The notes: generated by a model not told the origin, from the sequence alone. A stretch of DNA of 40,425 nt from Ruminococcus sp. (GCA_017437285.1 JAFSBM010000088.1:1-40425); one strand, 5' to 3'; positions 32,389 to 40,425 are shown, numbered from the stretch's first letter. A program made the numbers and translations.

Positions 32389-33984
32389 TCATCCTTTCTC
32401 TACGGGAATTTTTATCATCGTAGTAAATCCCTCACCCTCTACAGAGGAGAATTTCACCGTTCCGCCTAAATCCTCTATGCGGCGGCGAATACCGCTTAAA
32501 CCGTTATTTTCCTTGATTTTACCGCAGCCCTTGCCATTGTCAAAAATGTAAAGTTCCAGTCTGTCGCCAAGAAATTTTATGATTATATCAATTCTCTCCG
32601 CCGATGAATAACGCATTGTATTTGTAACGGTTTCCTTGACGGAATCATAAATCTGTCGTATACAGAAAGCATATCGGCTGTCCTCCGTACCCTGCACGCA
32701 CACGTCAATATCAACAGTCCGCACCGCATCTGTTACGGTTTTAACTGCCCTTGTTACAGAGGTCATAAATTCGTCATCACGGAGATTGTTTATAGAGCAT
32801 CTCAGCTGTGTAATTCCGCTTCGGGATAAGCCGTCAATTTCCGCTATATATTGCGGAATTTCCGTAAATTTTCCGCTTTTCAGTTCCGTCTGAGTAATCT
32901 TTGCAAGGGAGCTTATCATTGTAAACGTGTGACCTGCGGAGTCGTGAATTTCCTGTGCAATTCTGTTTCGCTCATGCTCAATTGACAGCTTTTTCTCTGT
33001 CTGTGCCAGTTCAAAATATTCGGTTATGTTGCTTATGAGAACAATTTCTGCAATTTCAGTTCCCAATTCATTTAAAATCAGACTTTTTTTCACGCTGTAT
33101 CGCTCATTTTCCACAGAAAATTCCGCTGAATTTCCCGTAAAATCAATGACCTCGCCCGAAAGTTCCGATAAAGCCGAACACAGTTCCGAAATATGGCTGT
33201 ATTCCGCAGAAACAAGAGTTTTCATCGCCTTATTTCTATACGTCACATTTCCCTCAGTATCGAATACCGCCGCCGCTGTTTCGATATTGTCAAAGGTGTC
33301 CTGAATGGCTATCTGATTAATGTCAAGAAGTCCGTAACGCCTTATCGCCACAAGCACCATTATAACAGAAAATGCAAAAAACAGCGGTGTAAGCTCGATT
33401 TCAGATTTAATTACACCGCAGAGAGTCAGCATATTTATCATAAGCGGAACAAGTGCCGCCAATGCTAAAAACATTGACTGGGCGGAAATTACTTTTCCCT
33501 TTGAATGGCGGATAAACATAAGGGAAATTCCCCATATAATGAATATGTAGAATAAAAGCTGGAAAATGTAAAATAACATTCCGTAGCTTATGCCGTTTAT
33601 GCCGAATTCCCTGTAATACAGCTTGTGAAGCGGATTTGTGATAATTGCAGCATACATTACAACGGACAAAATCGGAAGAAAATCTGCCATTTTTCTGAAT
33701 TTCGCCGATGTTTCCGAATATTCAGCAGAAAACATAAGCCAGAATGACGGGAAACAGCATATTCCCACATAGCCTATAAGATAGCTGATTTTAAGCTGCA
33801 TATCATTGACGGAAAATAAAATCAGAAGCTGTGACACAAGCCACATCACAATTGACATCTGACAGACAATGAAAAGCCGTGTCATTTTATTTTTATTTCC
33901 TCTGGACAAAATCCAGCCTACCGTCCCCAGCATACCTGTAAGACCTATAATAAGCAGGGCTGTAGCCAATATTTTTACCGCCAT
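32389..33984 (-). CDS. Sensor histidine kinase (7TM input, PAS-like, HisKA_3)
   Basis: A 531-aa membrane kinase. The first 215 residues contain seven hydrophobic segments, like the 7TM histidine-kinase input domain. A PAS-like region (about 225-325) includes AVFDTEGNVTYRNKAM. The HisKA_3 motif RIAQEIHDSAGH has the phosphorylated His at 347. The ATP-binding domain carries FDNGKGCGKIKENNGLSGIRRRIEDLGG. This is the DesK/LiaS/NarX class that pairs with NarL-type regulators, as encoded next. AAAGGA lies 9 nt before the start. The signal is unknown. A 164-bp MITE-like element separates it from the gene upstream and may supply its promoter. Confidence 0.93.
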   Translation of the reverse strand: MAVKILATALLIIGLTGMLGTVGWILSRGNKNKMTRLFIVCQMSIVMWLVSQLLILFSVNDMQLKISYLIGYVGICCFPSFWLMFSAEYSETSAKFRKMADFLPILSVVMYAAIITNPLHKLYYREFGINGISYGMLFYIFQLLFYIFIIWGISLMFIRHSKGKVISAQSMFLALAALVPLMINMLTLCGVIKSEIELTPLFFAFSVIMVLVAIRRYGLLDINQIAIQDTFDNIETAAAVFDTEGNVTYRNKAMKTLVSAEYSHISELCSALSELSGEVIDFTGNSAEFSVENERYSVKKSLILNELGTEIAEIVLISNITEYFELAQTEKKLSIEHERNRIAQEIHDSAGHTFTMISSLAKITQTELKSGKFTEIPQYIAEIDGLSRSGITQLRCSINNLRDDEFMTSVTRAVKTVTDAVRTVDIDVCVQGTEDSRYAFCIRQIYDSVKETVTNTMRYSSAERIDIIIKFLGDRLELYIFDNGKGCGKIKENNGLSGIRRRIEDLGGTVKFSSVEGEGFTTMIKIPVEKG

Positions 33985-34009
33985 ATTTTCATTCCTTTCA
34001 ATGGCAATT

Positions 34010-34030
34010 CCGCACGTATAAAACGTGCGG
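34010..34030. promoter_or_regulatory. 8-bp palindrome upstream of the histidine kinase
   Basis: CCGCACGT (34010-34017) and ACGTGCGG (34023-34030) form a perfect inverted repeat with a 5-nt loop, in the leader between the MITE-like element and the kinase start. It may be an operator or an mRNA hairpin. Confidence 0.5.
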
Positions 34031-34046
34031 TATGCCCTGATATTTA

Positions 34047-34210
34047 GGGAACCTCTAAAAACCTCCCTTACGGCTGAATTTCTATGATAAACATTATTTG
34101 CTGTGTTGCCAAACCTTGCAATACATCAAGTATTACTGCGGTTCGTCGCCTTGCAAATAATATTTATCATGTACGAAATTCATCTCGTATTCCGGTTTTT
34201 AGAGAACCCC
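34047..34210. mobile_element. 164-bp MITE-like element, related termini (copy C)
   Basis: The termini are GGGAACCTCTAAAAACC and GGTTTTTAGAGAACCCC, imperfect inverted repeats that share CTCTAAAAAC with the 158-bp elements. It is flanked by the 4-bp duplication TTTA (34043-34046 and 34211-34214). The interior differs from copies A and B and contains an 18-bp inverted repeat with one mismatch (34084-34101 and 34153-34170), so most of the element can fold back. No coding capacity. Confidence 0.83.
34084..34112 (-). promoter_or_regulatory. Candidate outward promoter inside MITE-like copy C
   Basis: On the minus strand TTGGCA (34112-34107) and TATCAT (34089-34084) are 17 nt apart and point toward the histidine kinase 100 nt away. 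No other promoter fits between the element and the kinase. Confidence 0.4.
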
Positions 34211-34211
34211 T

Positions 34212-34511
34212 TTATTTTTTACCCCAATCCCTGTTCTTTGAAAACTTAGTAATAATCAAAGCTAAAATGCTTCCAATCATTGCACTTACTGTATAAGTTC
34301 CCATGAATGTCGCAAAATATTGATTTTCTGCCATTACGCTCTCGGAATTTACTGCATACGAACCGAGATAAACTGCAAGACAAGCAATTGAAGCCAATGA
34401 AGATATAATCATTGGTAAAAATTTTACTGCTCTGCATTTTACTTTGCTTGCCATAACATATTGAATACTGCTGAAAATCGCCAAAATCAAAATTGGTAAT
34501 AATATTTTCAT
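34212..34511 (-). CDS. Small three-helix membrane protein
   Basis: A 99-aa protein with three hydrophobic segments (ILLPILILAIFSSI, FLPMIISSLASIACLAVYLG, VSAMIGSILALIITKF) and a basic C-terminus. GGAGGT before ATG 34511 supports translation. Its stop codon TAA coincides with the target duplication of the MITE-like element, so the insertion lies exactly at the end of the gene. Not recognised. Confidence 0.7.
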   Translation of the reverse strand: MKILLPILILAIFSSIQYVMASKVKCRAVKFLPMIISSLASIACLAVYLGSYAVNSESVMAENQYFATFMGTYTVSAMIGSILALIITKFSKNRDWGKK

Positions 34512-34543
34512 TGTAATACCTCCTCGTTTTTATGCAAATAACT

Positions 34544-34577
34544 GAATTACGCATTACGAATTACGAATTACGCATTA
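34544..34577. repeat. Short ATTACGCATTACGA intergenic repeat
   Basis: Alternating AATTACG and CATTACG units, the inverse of the GTAATGCG repeat at 5025-5056. It lies between two minus-strand membrane protein genes. Confidence 0.55.
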
Positions 34578-34583
34578 TCACAC

Positions 34584-36941
34584 TCACCATGTCCAGTCTG
34601 AAAATGTCTTTGAAACTGTCGCCTTGATTGATTCGCCCTTTTTGCGTGATGCCTCGTTAACAGCGGCAATTGCGATGAAGATAACGCCTACTGCAAGGAG
34701 ATATACCCACCAGCCTGCTGATGTGAAATACTTAGCTGTGAGAAGAATTGTGAGAATTACAAGAGCGATTGAAGATACGCTGAACCATGTCTTGCTCTTG
34801 GCGTAGAATGAGAAGATGAGAACTGCTGCTGTTACTGCAAGTACGAAAATTCTGTTGAGCATATTGTCGTGTCCGATTCCGTCAACTATAAGTCCTGCAA
34901 ATGCAAGGATGAACATTATTGTTGAGATAATTCTTGAAGCGTCCTTGTGATTTCTCCAGATAAATCTGTATACAACACCAAGGAGAAGAATAATTCCGAG
35001 ATTGATTTTGCTTGAAACGAGAGATGAGTCAAATACAAAGAACTGTCTTGTGATAAATGCAAAGGCTACAAAAAATGCTGATACTGAAAGAATAACTGCC
35101 GCTGCATTTTTATTTGTGTTTTTCTTGATGAATGCTGCTACAAATACAGCAATTGCAATGTAAATGAGGAAGCTTGTTACGTTGTCAATTCCTGAGATGC
35201 CGAATAAAGCGATTACCGATACAGGAAGAAGTACGTCAATGTTAATTCTGTCATCCTTTTTGCAGATTAAAGATTCGGGGAATATAATTCTTGATGCAAT
35301 TACAAGAACTGCAAATAATCCGAACATAAGGTAATCTGAAATTCTGTCGCTTACGATATTTTCACCGATAATTTCTTTTAATGTAACTACCAATGCAATA
35401 ACAGAACCTGCTGCAGTGATGTTGCATTTCATAAAACAGGAAATGATGAAATGCAATACGATAACTGAAAGTGAAATAAAGCAGAATTCTGTATATCCTG
35501 AGATTGCGAAAAGTGCGAATACTGCGGCTGTCATAAGGCTGTATGACGCTGTGTGTGCCTTAACAGGGTGGTTTGCATGGAAGCTGAATGAAATTTTAGG
35601 AAGAAACAGGAGGAATGATGCCATAACCACATACAGCAGTGCAAGAATACCATATACTGCAACATAAAGCTTATCCGTTGTTTCATTGTATACGTATAAA
35701 TTGTCATAGATGTTGTATGCCATGCAAATGGGCATTATCGGAAGTGCGATACCTGCAACAAACTGAATATCCTTTGAGTTGTGGAGGCAATATCCCATTA
35801 TAAATACTGTGAGGATAAATGGGAAAAGAAGATTTAATCCGTATACTGCGTCAAAGTTTGCATTAAGGGCAACAATTGAGCCTATGATAAATCCGATGAA
35901 TGAAACAACCTTTGATGCTGTGAGATTTTCGGGAATTAAGCAATTGATAAGGTAAATCACAAATGTGATTGCTCCGAAAAGAAGCATTGCCCAAGGCTCA
36001 CCGATTTCGCCCTCAAATCCGCCTGTTACTATGAGAGCTGTGTAAAAACCGATAATATCTGCAAAAATGAACATCCACTTCTGATTTTTAAGGAAACCAT
36101 AGCCGAAAAGCTGAACGAGAAGTATGCCAAGAACTGCAAATGTATACCATGTAGCGTCAATTGTTGTTGCAACTACATAAACCATAGCAATAATCTGATA
36201 GAGAACAGCTGAGATGTCGCTGATGATTTCAGCAGGATTTTCAAACGCTGTACCCTTATGAGGCTTGAAAATGTGAATAACTGCTGTAATGATAAGCTGT
36301 GCAAATCCGATAAGAACTGCATACTGATCAAAATTGTCTGAAAACTGCATACAAAGGAAGATGATTGCAATTGAAATAAATGAAAATCCTGTGTAGTAGA
36401 ATGAGGGATGCTTATAGAAGTTCTGACCTGCAAAAGCAGATACAGCTGCAAGTGATGCCATAACTGCAAGGAACATTCCGCAGCCAAGTCCGTCAAAGCT
36501 GAACCATTCACCGAAAAGGTTGTAATAGCCTGCTGTGCCGAATGCAACGATTGCAATAAGCGTACCAATCATATAAAATGCTGATGAAGTCTGTACAAGC
36601 TCTGAAGCCGCTTTCATAACTCCGCAGATTGCAAATGCGATAACCGCCGCACCTGCAAGGGCGAATACTCTTGTTACAGGCTCCATATTAAGCCAGTTTG
36701 CAGCCACAAATGTGATTGAGGACAGCATAATGAAGATTGTACCGATTATAAGCATAACGGAAGATGCGGACATCTTCTTTTTAGGCGGCTTAGGGGCTTG
36801 GTAAACAGGTCCGTAAACCATTGATTTCTGCTGAGATTTCTTTTTTTCATATTTTACAAGTGCCATAATTCCCAGAACAATACCAACGGGAACACCAATG
36901 AAAAGAATTATCAGCAATGCTAAAAGTAATGTAATTGTCAT
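34584..36941 (-). CDS. Large polytopic membrane protein, possibly DUF2157-type
   Basis: A 785-aa protein with roughly twenty hydrophobic segments and no soluble domain beyond a short KKKSQQKS-type basic loop near residue 40. After that loop, SASSVMLIIGTIFIMLSSITFVAANWLN resembles the start of DUF2157-like membrane proteins of unknown function. The start is ATG 36941 after AGGAG with an 8-nt gap; the longer reading to 36959 includes the ribosome site. It has a recognisable promoter and an operator-like inverted repeat upstream. Substrate and role are unknown; the family call is tentative. Confidence 0.7.
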   Translation of the reverse strand: MTITLLLALLIILFIGVPVGIVLGIMALVKYEKKKSQQKSMVYGPVYQAPKPPKKKMSASSVMLIIGTIFIMLSSITFVAANWLNMEPVTRVFALAGAAVIAFAICGVMKAASELVQTSSAFYMIGTLIAIVAFGTAGYYNLFGEWFSFDGLGCGMFLAVMASLAAVSAFAGQNFYKHPSFYYTGFSFISIAIIFLCMQFSDNFDQYAVLIGFAQLIITAVIHIFKPHKGTAFENPAEIISDISAVLYQIIAMVYVVATTIDATWYTFAVLGILLVQLFGYGFLKNQKWMFIFADIIGFYTALIVTGGFEGEIGEPWAMLLFGAITFVIYLINCLIPENLTASKVVSFIGFIIGSIVALNANFDAVYGLNLLFPFILTVFIMGYCLHNSKDIQFVAGIALPIMPICMAYNIYDNLYVYNETTDKLYVAVYGILALLYVVMASFLLFLPKISFSFHANHPVKAHTASYSLMTAAVFALFAISGYTEFCFISLSVIVLHFIISCFMKCNITAAGSVIALVVTLKEIIGENIVSDRISDYLMFGLFAVLVIASRIIFPESLICKKDDRINIDVLLPVSVIALFGISGIDNVTSFLIYIAIAVFVAAFIKKNTNKNAAAVILSVSAFFVAFAFITRQFFVFDSSLVSSKINLGIILLLGVVYRFIWRNHKDASRIISTIMFILAFAGLIVDGIGHDNMLNRIFVLAVTAAVLIFSFYAKSKTWFSVSSIALVILTILLTAKYFTSAGWWVYLLAVGVIFIAIAAVNEASRKKGESIKATVSKTFSDWTW

Positions 36942-37003
36942 ATGAAACGCTCCTTTCATTTTTGAGAGGTTTTCTTGAGAGGTTTTCCTCTCCCTGTGAC
37001 TAT

Positions 37004-37032
37004 ATTATACCATATCTGTATAATTTTGTAAG
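37004..37032 (-). promoter_or_regulatory. Promoter of the large membrane protein gene
   Basis: On the minus strand CTTACA (37032-37027) and TATAAT (37009-37004) are 17 nt apart. Downstream, GAGAGG can pair with either of two CCTCTC copies in the leader (36964-36992). Confidence 0.68.
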
Positions 37033-37060
37033 ATGTCATTCGTCACTTTATGAATGACAT
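37033..37060. promoter_or_regulatory. 9-bp inverted repeat directly upstream of the -35 box
   Basis: ATGTCATTC (37033-37041) and GAATGACAT (37052-37060) are perfect inverted arms around 10 nt. GTCAC also occurs at 37042-37046 and 37063-37067. Its location just upstream of the promoter fits an activator or repressor site. Confidence 0.6.
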
Positions 37061-37104
37061 TTGTCACATTGTTAATGATATTAGTTTCATATAACAGCCT
37101 AATT

Positions 37105-38532
37105 TTAGTATTTCAGCATTTCTGCAATTTTTATGCCGTCCCTGAGCCATATGCCCTTTACTTTATAAGGGGAGGGCGTTTCCCCTGTAAACCATATAAC
37201 TATAGTGCATTTGCGGAAAATCCGCTGTATAATGTTGCGGTTTATCTGCACCATAGTCACATTATTTCTTTTGGCGGTTACGGTGTGGAATTTCGTTCCC
37301 GTAACGCATCTGATAATAATTCTGTCGCTGTATACCGTTATTCCGCTTGTACATAATGCCGCAACTTTAACCAAAACAAGCCACACAAGGGGTATATATG
37401 CCATTATTGCAAGGAATTTCCACAATCCACGGTCGTCCCACAATAAATAATCGGAAAAATGATAGAGAACCGCAACTGCAATTATGCTGAAAAATGGTAC
37501 TCCTGCATAGCTGAAAAATGATGTCCGTGTAGGGCGGTATCTCATCAATTCATCGTCATCTGCTCCCCATATGCCCGATTTTTTGCGGTTTCCAATGGGA
37601 TATACAACAGGGAGATGTGATTCGCAGCCATAGCCGGGACAATTGATACTAACCGTAAAAACACCGCATATCTTCATTATAAGATTCTGCCGCAGGTCGA
37701 TATAATTAATGTGTGCCGTTCTTATTCTATGCTTTCGCCTTTTGAAAATTCCGAATGACACATTGAGAAAATCCCTGTCTGCCGATACCGAAAACCACGC
37801 ATACATCAGCAAATTCCGTATAAATGACACCAGCCACAGACCGATGAAAATAAAGGCTGCAATGGTTACAACAAGAGGAATTCCGCTTAAAAGCCGTGAA
37901 TGTATCACTTCCGCCTGCCTTGTAACTCTGTCAAAGGCTATGGAAATCAACTCTTTTGCAATATCGCCGCCCTTGAATAAAAATGCCACGATATAGACAA
38001 CTCCCGAAAATCCCCCTGAAAAGAATACGGAAAAAAGCATAATTGAAATAAGTCCCGATTTCGGAATATCCTTTATCTCATTTTCCTTTTTTACATCGGG
38101 AATATGCCCCATTATTTCATCTGCCCACTTCTTTTTCAAAAGCAGTTTCATATCGGCGGATTTATAAAAGCCTGCCCCCGTATCAATACGGACGCTGACC
38201 GCTTTCACAGGAACGAGGAAAAACAATATTTCCTCCGCCGCTGAACTGACTATATCAAAGGGAATTACCGTTTTTGTTCTGAATATTATTCCTCTTTTGT
38301 GGCAAAGCTTATTTTCGTCAACGGTAATTTCCGAGAAATGCCATTGTATAAATCCGTAGAGAATAATTATGCCGATTACCGCAAGGTCAAGCCATGCACC
38401 TTTAATCCAGCGGTAAATTCCCGATAAATCGAATTTCAGCACCGATATACCACGGAGCAGCGGAAACAGCAGCAGCCACAGATTTTTTGCGGAATACCGC
38501 AGAATACGCAAAGGATGCTCGTGAAATCTCAT
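37105..38532 (-). CDS. Membrane protein with bacterial PH (bPH2) domains, YdbT-like
   Basis: A 475-aa protein with three hydrophobic pairs alternating with soluble PH-like segments: CHKRGIIFRTKTVIPFDIVSS, FGIFKRRKHRIRTAHINYID (followed by LRQNLIMKICGVFTVSI), and ITVYSDRIIIRCVTGTKFHT. Each has the beta-strand pattern and the basic-loop-then-I-Y/V-D/Q order of bPH2 domains. This is the layout of Bacillus YdbT, encoded next to YdbS as here. The start overlaps the ydbS-like stop by 4 nt (ATGA). YdbST has been linked to resistance to amylolysin-type lantibiotics in Bacillus, but the role here is unknown. Confidence 0.82.
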   Translation of the reverse strand: MRFHEHPLRILRYSAKNLWLLLFPLLRGISVLKFDLSGIYRWIKGAWLDLAVIGIIILYGFIQWHFSEITVDENKLCHKRGIIFRTKTVIPFDIVSSAAEEILFFLVPVKAVSVRIDTGAGFYKSADMKLLLKKKWADEIMGHIPDVKKENEIKDIPKSGLISIMLFSVFFSGGFSGVVYIVAFLFKGGDIAKELISIAFDRVTRQAEVIHSRLLSGIPLVVTIAAFIFIGLWLVSFIRNLLMYAWFSVSADRDFLNVSFGIFKRRKHRIRTAHINYIDLRQNLIMKICGVFTVSINCPGYGCESHLPVVYPIGNRKKSGIWGADDDELMRYRPTRTSFFSYAGVPFFSIIAVAVLYHFSDYLLWDDRGLWKFLAIMAYIPLVWLVLVKVAALCTSGITVYSDRIIIRCVTGTKFHTVTAKRNNVTMVQINRNIIQRIFRKCTIVIWFTGETPSPYKVKGIWLRDGIKIAEMLKY

Positions 38533-38957
38533 ATTTCCGCCCTCTCTGCCCCAAGGTCAACTATTTCCTGCATATCCTTTTTACTGAGAAACATAAGTGT
38601 AAGCCGTCCGCCGTACATAAACAGCACGGCAAAATTCAATCCCGTATGCTGTGAAAACGGCGTAGTTGCACTTGTTATATATCGGACAGCGGAAAATTCC
38701 GCCGTTTTGCTTGTATGAAAAATTACTCCGCAATTTTTTGTAATACATCTGCCGTCGGTTTCGTAGTTTAAACTGCGGAAATAAAGAGGAATGTATATAA
38801 AATCGAGAACTGCCGTAAGAATAAGCAGAATAATCGCTGAAATCTTCGTATAATCGGGTACAAAAAGCCGTATTGCAAATATCAGAACTGCCGCAATAAA
38901 GGCAATTGCAAGCTTTGTAAATGACGCTGCATTTTTATCGGGAAGAAATTTTTTCAT
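38529..38957 (-). CDS. Single bPH2-domain membrane protein, YdbS-like
   Basis: A 142-aa protein with two N-terminal hydrophobic helices (LAIAFIAAVLIFAIRLFV, AIILLILTAVLDFIYI) followed by a bPH2 domain (DGRCITKNCGVIFHTSKTAEF, then ITSATTPFSQHTGLNFAVLF). It is upstream of and overlaps the YdbT-like gene, the usual order. AAGAAGGTG precedes the start. The two products probably form a membrane complex. Confidence 0.8.
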   Translation of the reverse strand: MKKFLPDKNAASFTKLAIAFIAAVLIFAIRLFVPDYTKISAIILLILTAVLDFIYIPLYFRSLNYETDGRCITKNCGVIFHTSKTAEFSAVRYITSATTPFSQHTGLNFAVLFMYGGRLTLMFLSKKDMQEIVDLGAERAEI

Positions 38958-39051
38958 CGCACACCTTCTTTGAAATAATATTCTTTTTTTCTACATAAAT
39001 ATATTATAACTCATTTTTCAAAAAAAGTATAGCTTTTTAGGAGAATTTCTT

Positions 39052-40302
39052 ATGATTCTTGAAAAAATTAATAATTTTATCTGGGGAAACGGTCTTGTAT
39101 TCCTCCTTTTAGTTACAGGTCTTATTCTCACTTTTAAGCTGAAATTCATACAATTCCAACTGCCATTCCTGCTGATAAAGCACGGTAAATCGGGGAATAA
39201 TCAAGGCTTATCCCAATTCAAAACCGTCTGTATGAGCCTTGGAACTGCTATGGGTACGGGAAATATTGCAGGCGTTTCCTCCGCAATTGCCATAGGCGGT
39301 GCAGGGGCGGTTTTCTGGATGTGGATTTCTGCATTTCTCGGAATGGCTACGGTTTACTGGGAAAATATCCTCTCTGCCCGATACAGCGACAATGAACTTA
39401 AAGGCCCTATGGCTTATCTCACAAAATGTCTTGGCAGTCCCCTTATGGCTCTGTTTTTCGCCATTTTCTGCGTATGCACTTCCCTCGGAATGGGCAGTAT
39501 GGCTCAAATAAGCGTTTTTGCCGACGCTTTCGGGCAATGCATCAATTTCAGCCGCCCGATTATGGCTGCGGCAGTTTTCGCTGTTGTTCTTATCGTTGTA
39601 AGGGGCGGCGGTCAGCGTATCGGAACAGCTGCACAATTTCTCCTGCCCCTTGCATCTGTCGCCTACACAGTCGCCTGCATCGGGGTAATCGCCTTGAATA
39701 TCCGCCATATTCCCCATATTTTCGGGGAAATCTTCTCAGAGGCTTTCAATTTCAAATCCGCTGTGGGAGGCGGTATAGGAGCTGCAATTTCAACAGGTAT
39801 CCGCCGTGGTCTTTTTTCAAACGAAGCAGGTCTTGGAAGTTCCCCCATTCTCCATAGTGCCGCCGACAGTTCATCTTCCGAAACACAGGGATTATGGAGT
39901 ATGTTTGAAGTATTTTTCGACACCATAATCTGCTGTACGCTCACGGCTCTGACTGTTCTGTGCGGCTCTGAAAATTTCTCCCCTGCCGCCGCAATTTCAG
40001 CTGTTTTAGGGGAATTTTCGGATACTTTCATTACAGCTGAACTGGGAATTTTCTCATTCTGCACCGTTATAGGCTGGTATTTCTGCGGTATGACAGCTTT
40101 CAACCACATTTTTAAAGGCAGATTTACGGAATATTTTGCCCTTGTCTATGCCGCCCTTGCCGCCTGCGGTGCGTTATTTTCAGCGGAATCCGTGTGGATT
40201 TTGTCGGATATTTTCAACGGTCTTATGGCTTTTGTCAATATATCGGGAATTATTATAATTATTATTTTTAATAAGTGTAATAGTTTCATACCAAACGCAT
40301 GA
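39052..40302 (+). CDS. Sodium:alanine symporter (AGCS family)
   Basis: A 416-aa polytopic membrane protein that should import alanine or glycine with sodium. The AGCS signature is visible in LGTAMGTGNIAGVSSAIAIGG (about residues 65-84), with WMWISAFLGMATVYWENILS, IRRGLFSNEAGLGSSPI and FWYFCGMTAFNH-type (GWYFCGMTAFNH) blocks downstream. It is slightly shorter than the usual 440-480 aa, mainly at the C-terminus. AGGAG 8 nt or so before ATG 39052 supports the start. No terminator is obvious before the next promoter. Confidence 0.93.
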   Translation: MILEKINNFIWGNGLVFLLLVTGLILTFKLKFIQFQLPFLLIKHGKSGNNQGLSQFKTVCMSLGTAMGTGNIAGVSSAIAIGGAGAVFWMWISAFLGMATVYWENILSARYSDNELKGPMAYLTKCLGSPLMALFFAIFCVCTSLGMGSMAQISVFADAFGQCINFSRPIMAAAVFAVVLIVVRGGGQRIGTAAQFLLPLASVAYTVACIGVIALNIRHIPHIFGEIFSEAFNFKSAVGGGIGAAISTGIRRGLFSNEAGLGSSPILHSAADSSSSETQGLWSMFEVFFDTIICCTLTALTVLCGSENFSPAAAISAVLGEFSDTFITAELGIFSFCTVIGWYFCGMTAFNHIFKGRFTEYFALVYAALAACGALFSAESVWILSDIFNGLMAFVNISGIIIIIIFNKCNSFIPNA

Positions 40303-40325
40303 GTGAAAAAACGGTAACAAAAAGG

Positions 40326-40354
40326 TTTACAAAAGGAAAAGGAAGTGGTAAAAT
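40326..40354 (+). promoter_or_regulatory. Promoter of the gene cut by the window end
   Basis: TTTACA (40326-40331) and TAAAAT (40349-40354) are 17 nt apart, followed by AAAGGAG and the ATG at 40385. Confidence 0.7.
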
Positions 40355-40384
40355 AGAATAAAAAAGGAAAAAGGAGCAAAAAGA

Positions 40385-40425
40385 ATGGAAGAATTTATAA
40401 AATGGCTGGAATGCATAGAAGATAA
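40385..40425 (+). CDS. Start of an unidentified gene, cut by the window end
   Basis: Only 13 full codons are present (MEEFIKWLECIED). The AAAGGAG 7 nt upstream and the promoter 31 nt upstream make it a convincing gene start. The product cannot be identified from so little sequence. Confidence 0.6.
   Translation, partial: MEEFIKWLECIED

Noticed and set aside
34246..34554. A 102-aa minus-strand frame overlapping the small membrane protein
   Set aside because: It is out of frame with the gene supported by GGAGGT and has low-complexity, unnatural composition.
39208..39717. A 169-aa minus-strand frame inside the AGCS symporter
   Set aside because: Antisense shadow without a ribosome site, opposite a clear family member.
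1..40425. tRNA, rRNA, CRISPR array, riboswitch, phage or transposase genes
   Set aside because: Both strands were read for clover-leaf arms, regularly spaced repeats and transposase motifs; none was found. No intergenic stretch exceeds about 250 bases.

Overview
The window comes from an AT-rich, anaerobic, Gram-positive gut or rumen bacterium, most likely a Ruminococcus-type member of the Oscillospiraceae. This is inferred from a secreted protein carrying both a cohesin-like domain and a Ruminococcus-style dockerin, from Firmicutes-type small genes (ydbS/ydbT-like pair, ysxC/lon pair), from strong AGGAGG ribosome sites, and from the strictly anaerobic Hdr/Flox chemistry. No tRNA, rRNA, CRISPR array, phage or transposase gene was seen.

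Layout. 1-5047 (+): an SMI1/KNR4 protein, an AraC-type regulator, a hotdog thioesterase, a small DtxR-type metalloregulator, and a MurL-MurD pair that would make UDP-MurNAc-L-Ala-D-Glu by ligating L-Glu and then epimerising it. 5165-6076 (-): a divergent protein-kinase-like protein. 6315-23903 (-): a long co-directional block, read right to left as aconitase, four small membrane proteins, a TraX-family protein, isocitrate dehydrogenase, Rex, class II fumarase, HdrB, HdrC, HdrA, FloxD, FloxC, FloxB, FloxA, a fumarate reductase-type iron-sulfur subunit, a fumarate reductase-type flavoprotein and an AspT/SucE-type transporter. 24124-29227 (-): CPBP protease, lysA, ysxC and lon. 29475-31543 (+): mtnN and the cohesin/dockerin protein. 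31761-38957 (-): a NarL/DesK-type two-component system, small and large membrane proteins, and a ydbS/ydbT-like pair. 39052 to the end (+): an AGCS symporter and the first codons of another gene.

The central system is the block from fumC to the transporter. The predicted chain is malate to fumarate (FumC), then fumarate to succinate by a soluble FrdAB-like pair with no membrane anchor. That pair would be fed from NADH through FloxABCD-HdrABC, with HdrA able in principle to bifurcate electrons to ferredoxin, and succinate would leave through the AspT-type carrier. Rex, an NADH/NAD+ sensor, is encoded inside the block. A close match to a Rex operator overlaps the -35 box of the promoter ahead of acn, and a weaker match lies ahead of fumC. 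I read this as a self-regulated, NADH-dependent and possibly electron-bifurcating fumarate reductase. The gene identities are well supported; the complex and its bifurcation are inference.

A second theme is small non-coding mobile elements. Two copies of a 158-bp element and one 164-bp relative have terminal inverted repeats and 4-bp target duplications, and all three sit 0-6 bp beyond the stop codon of a minus-strand gene.
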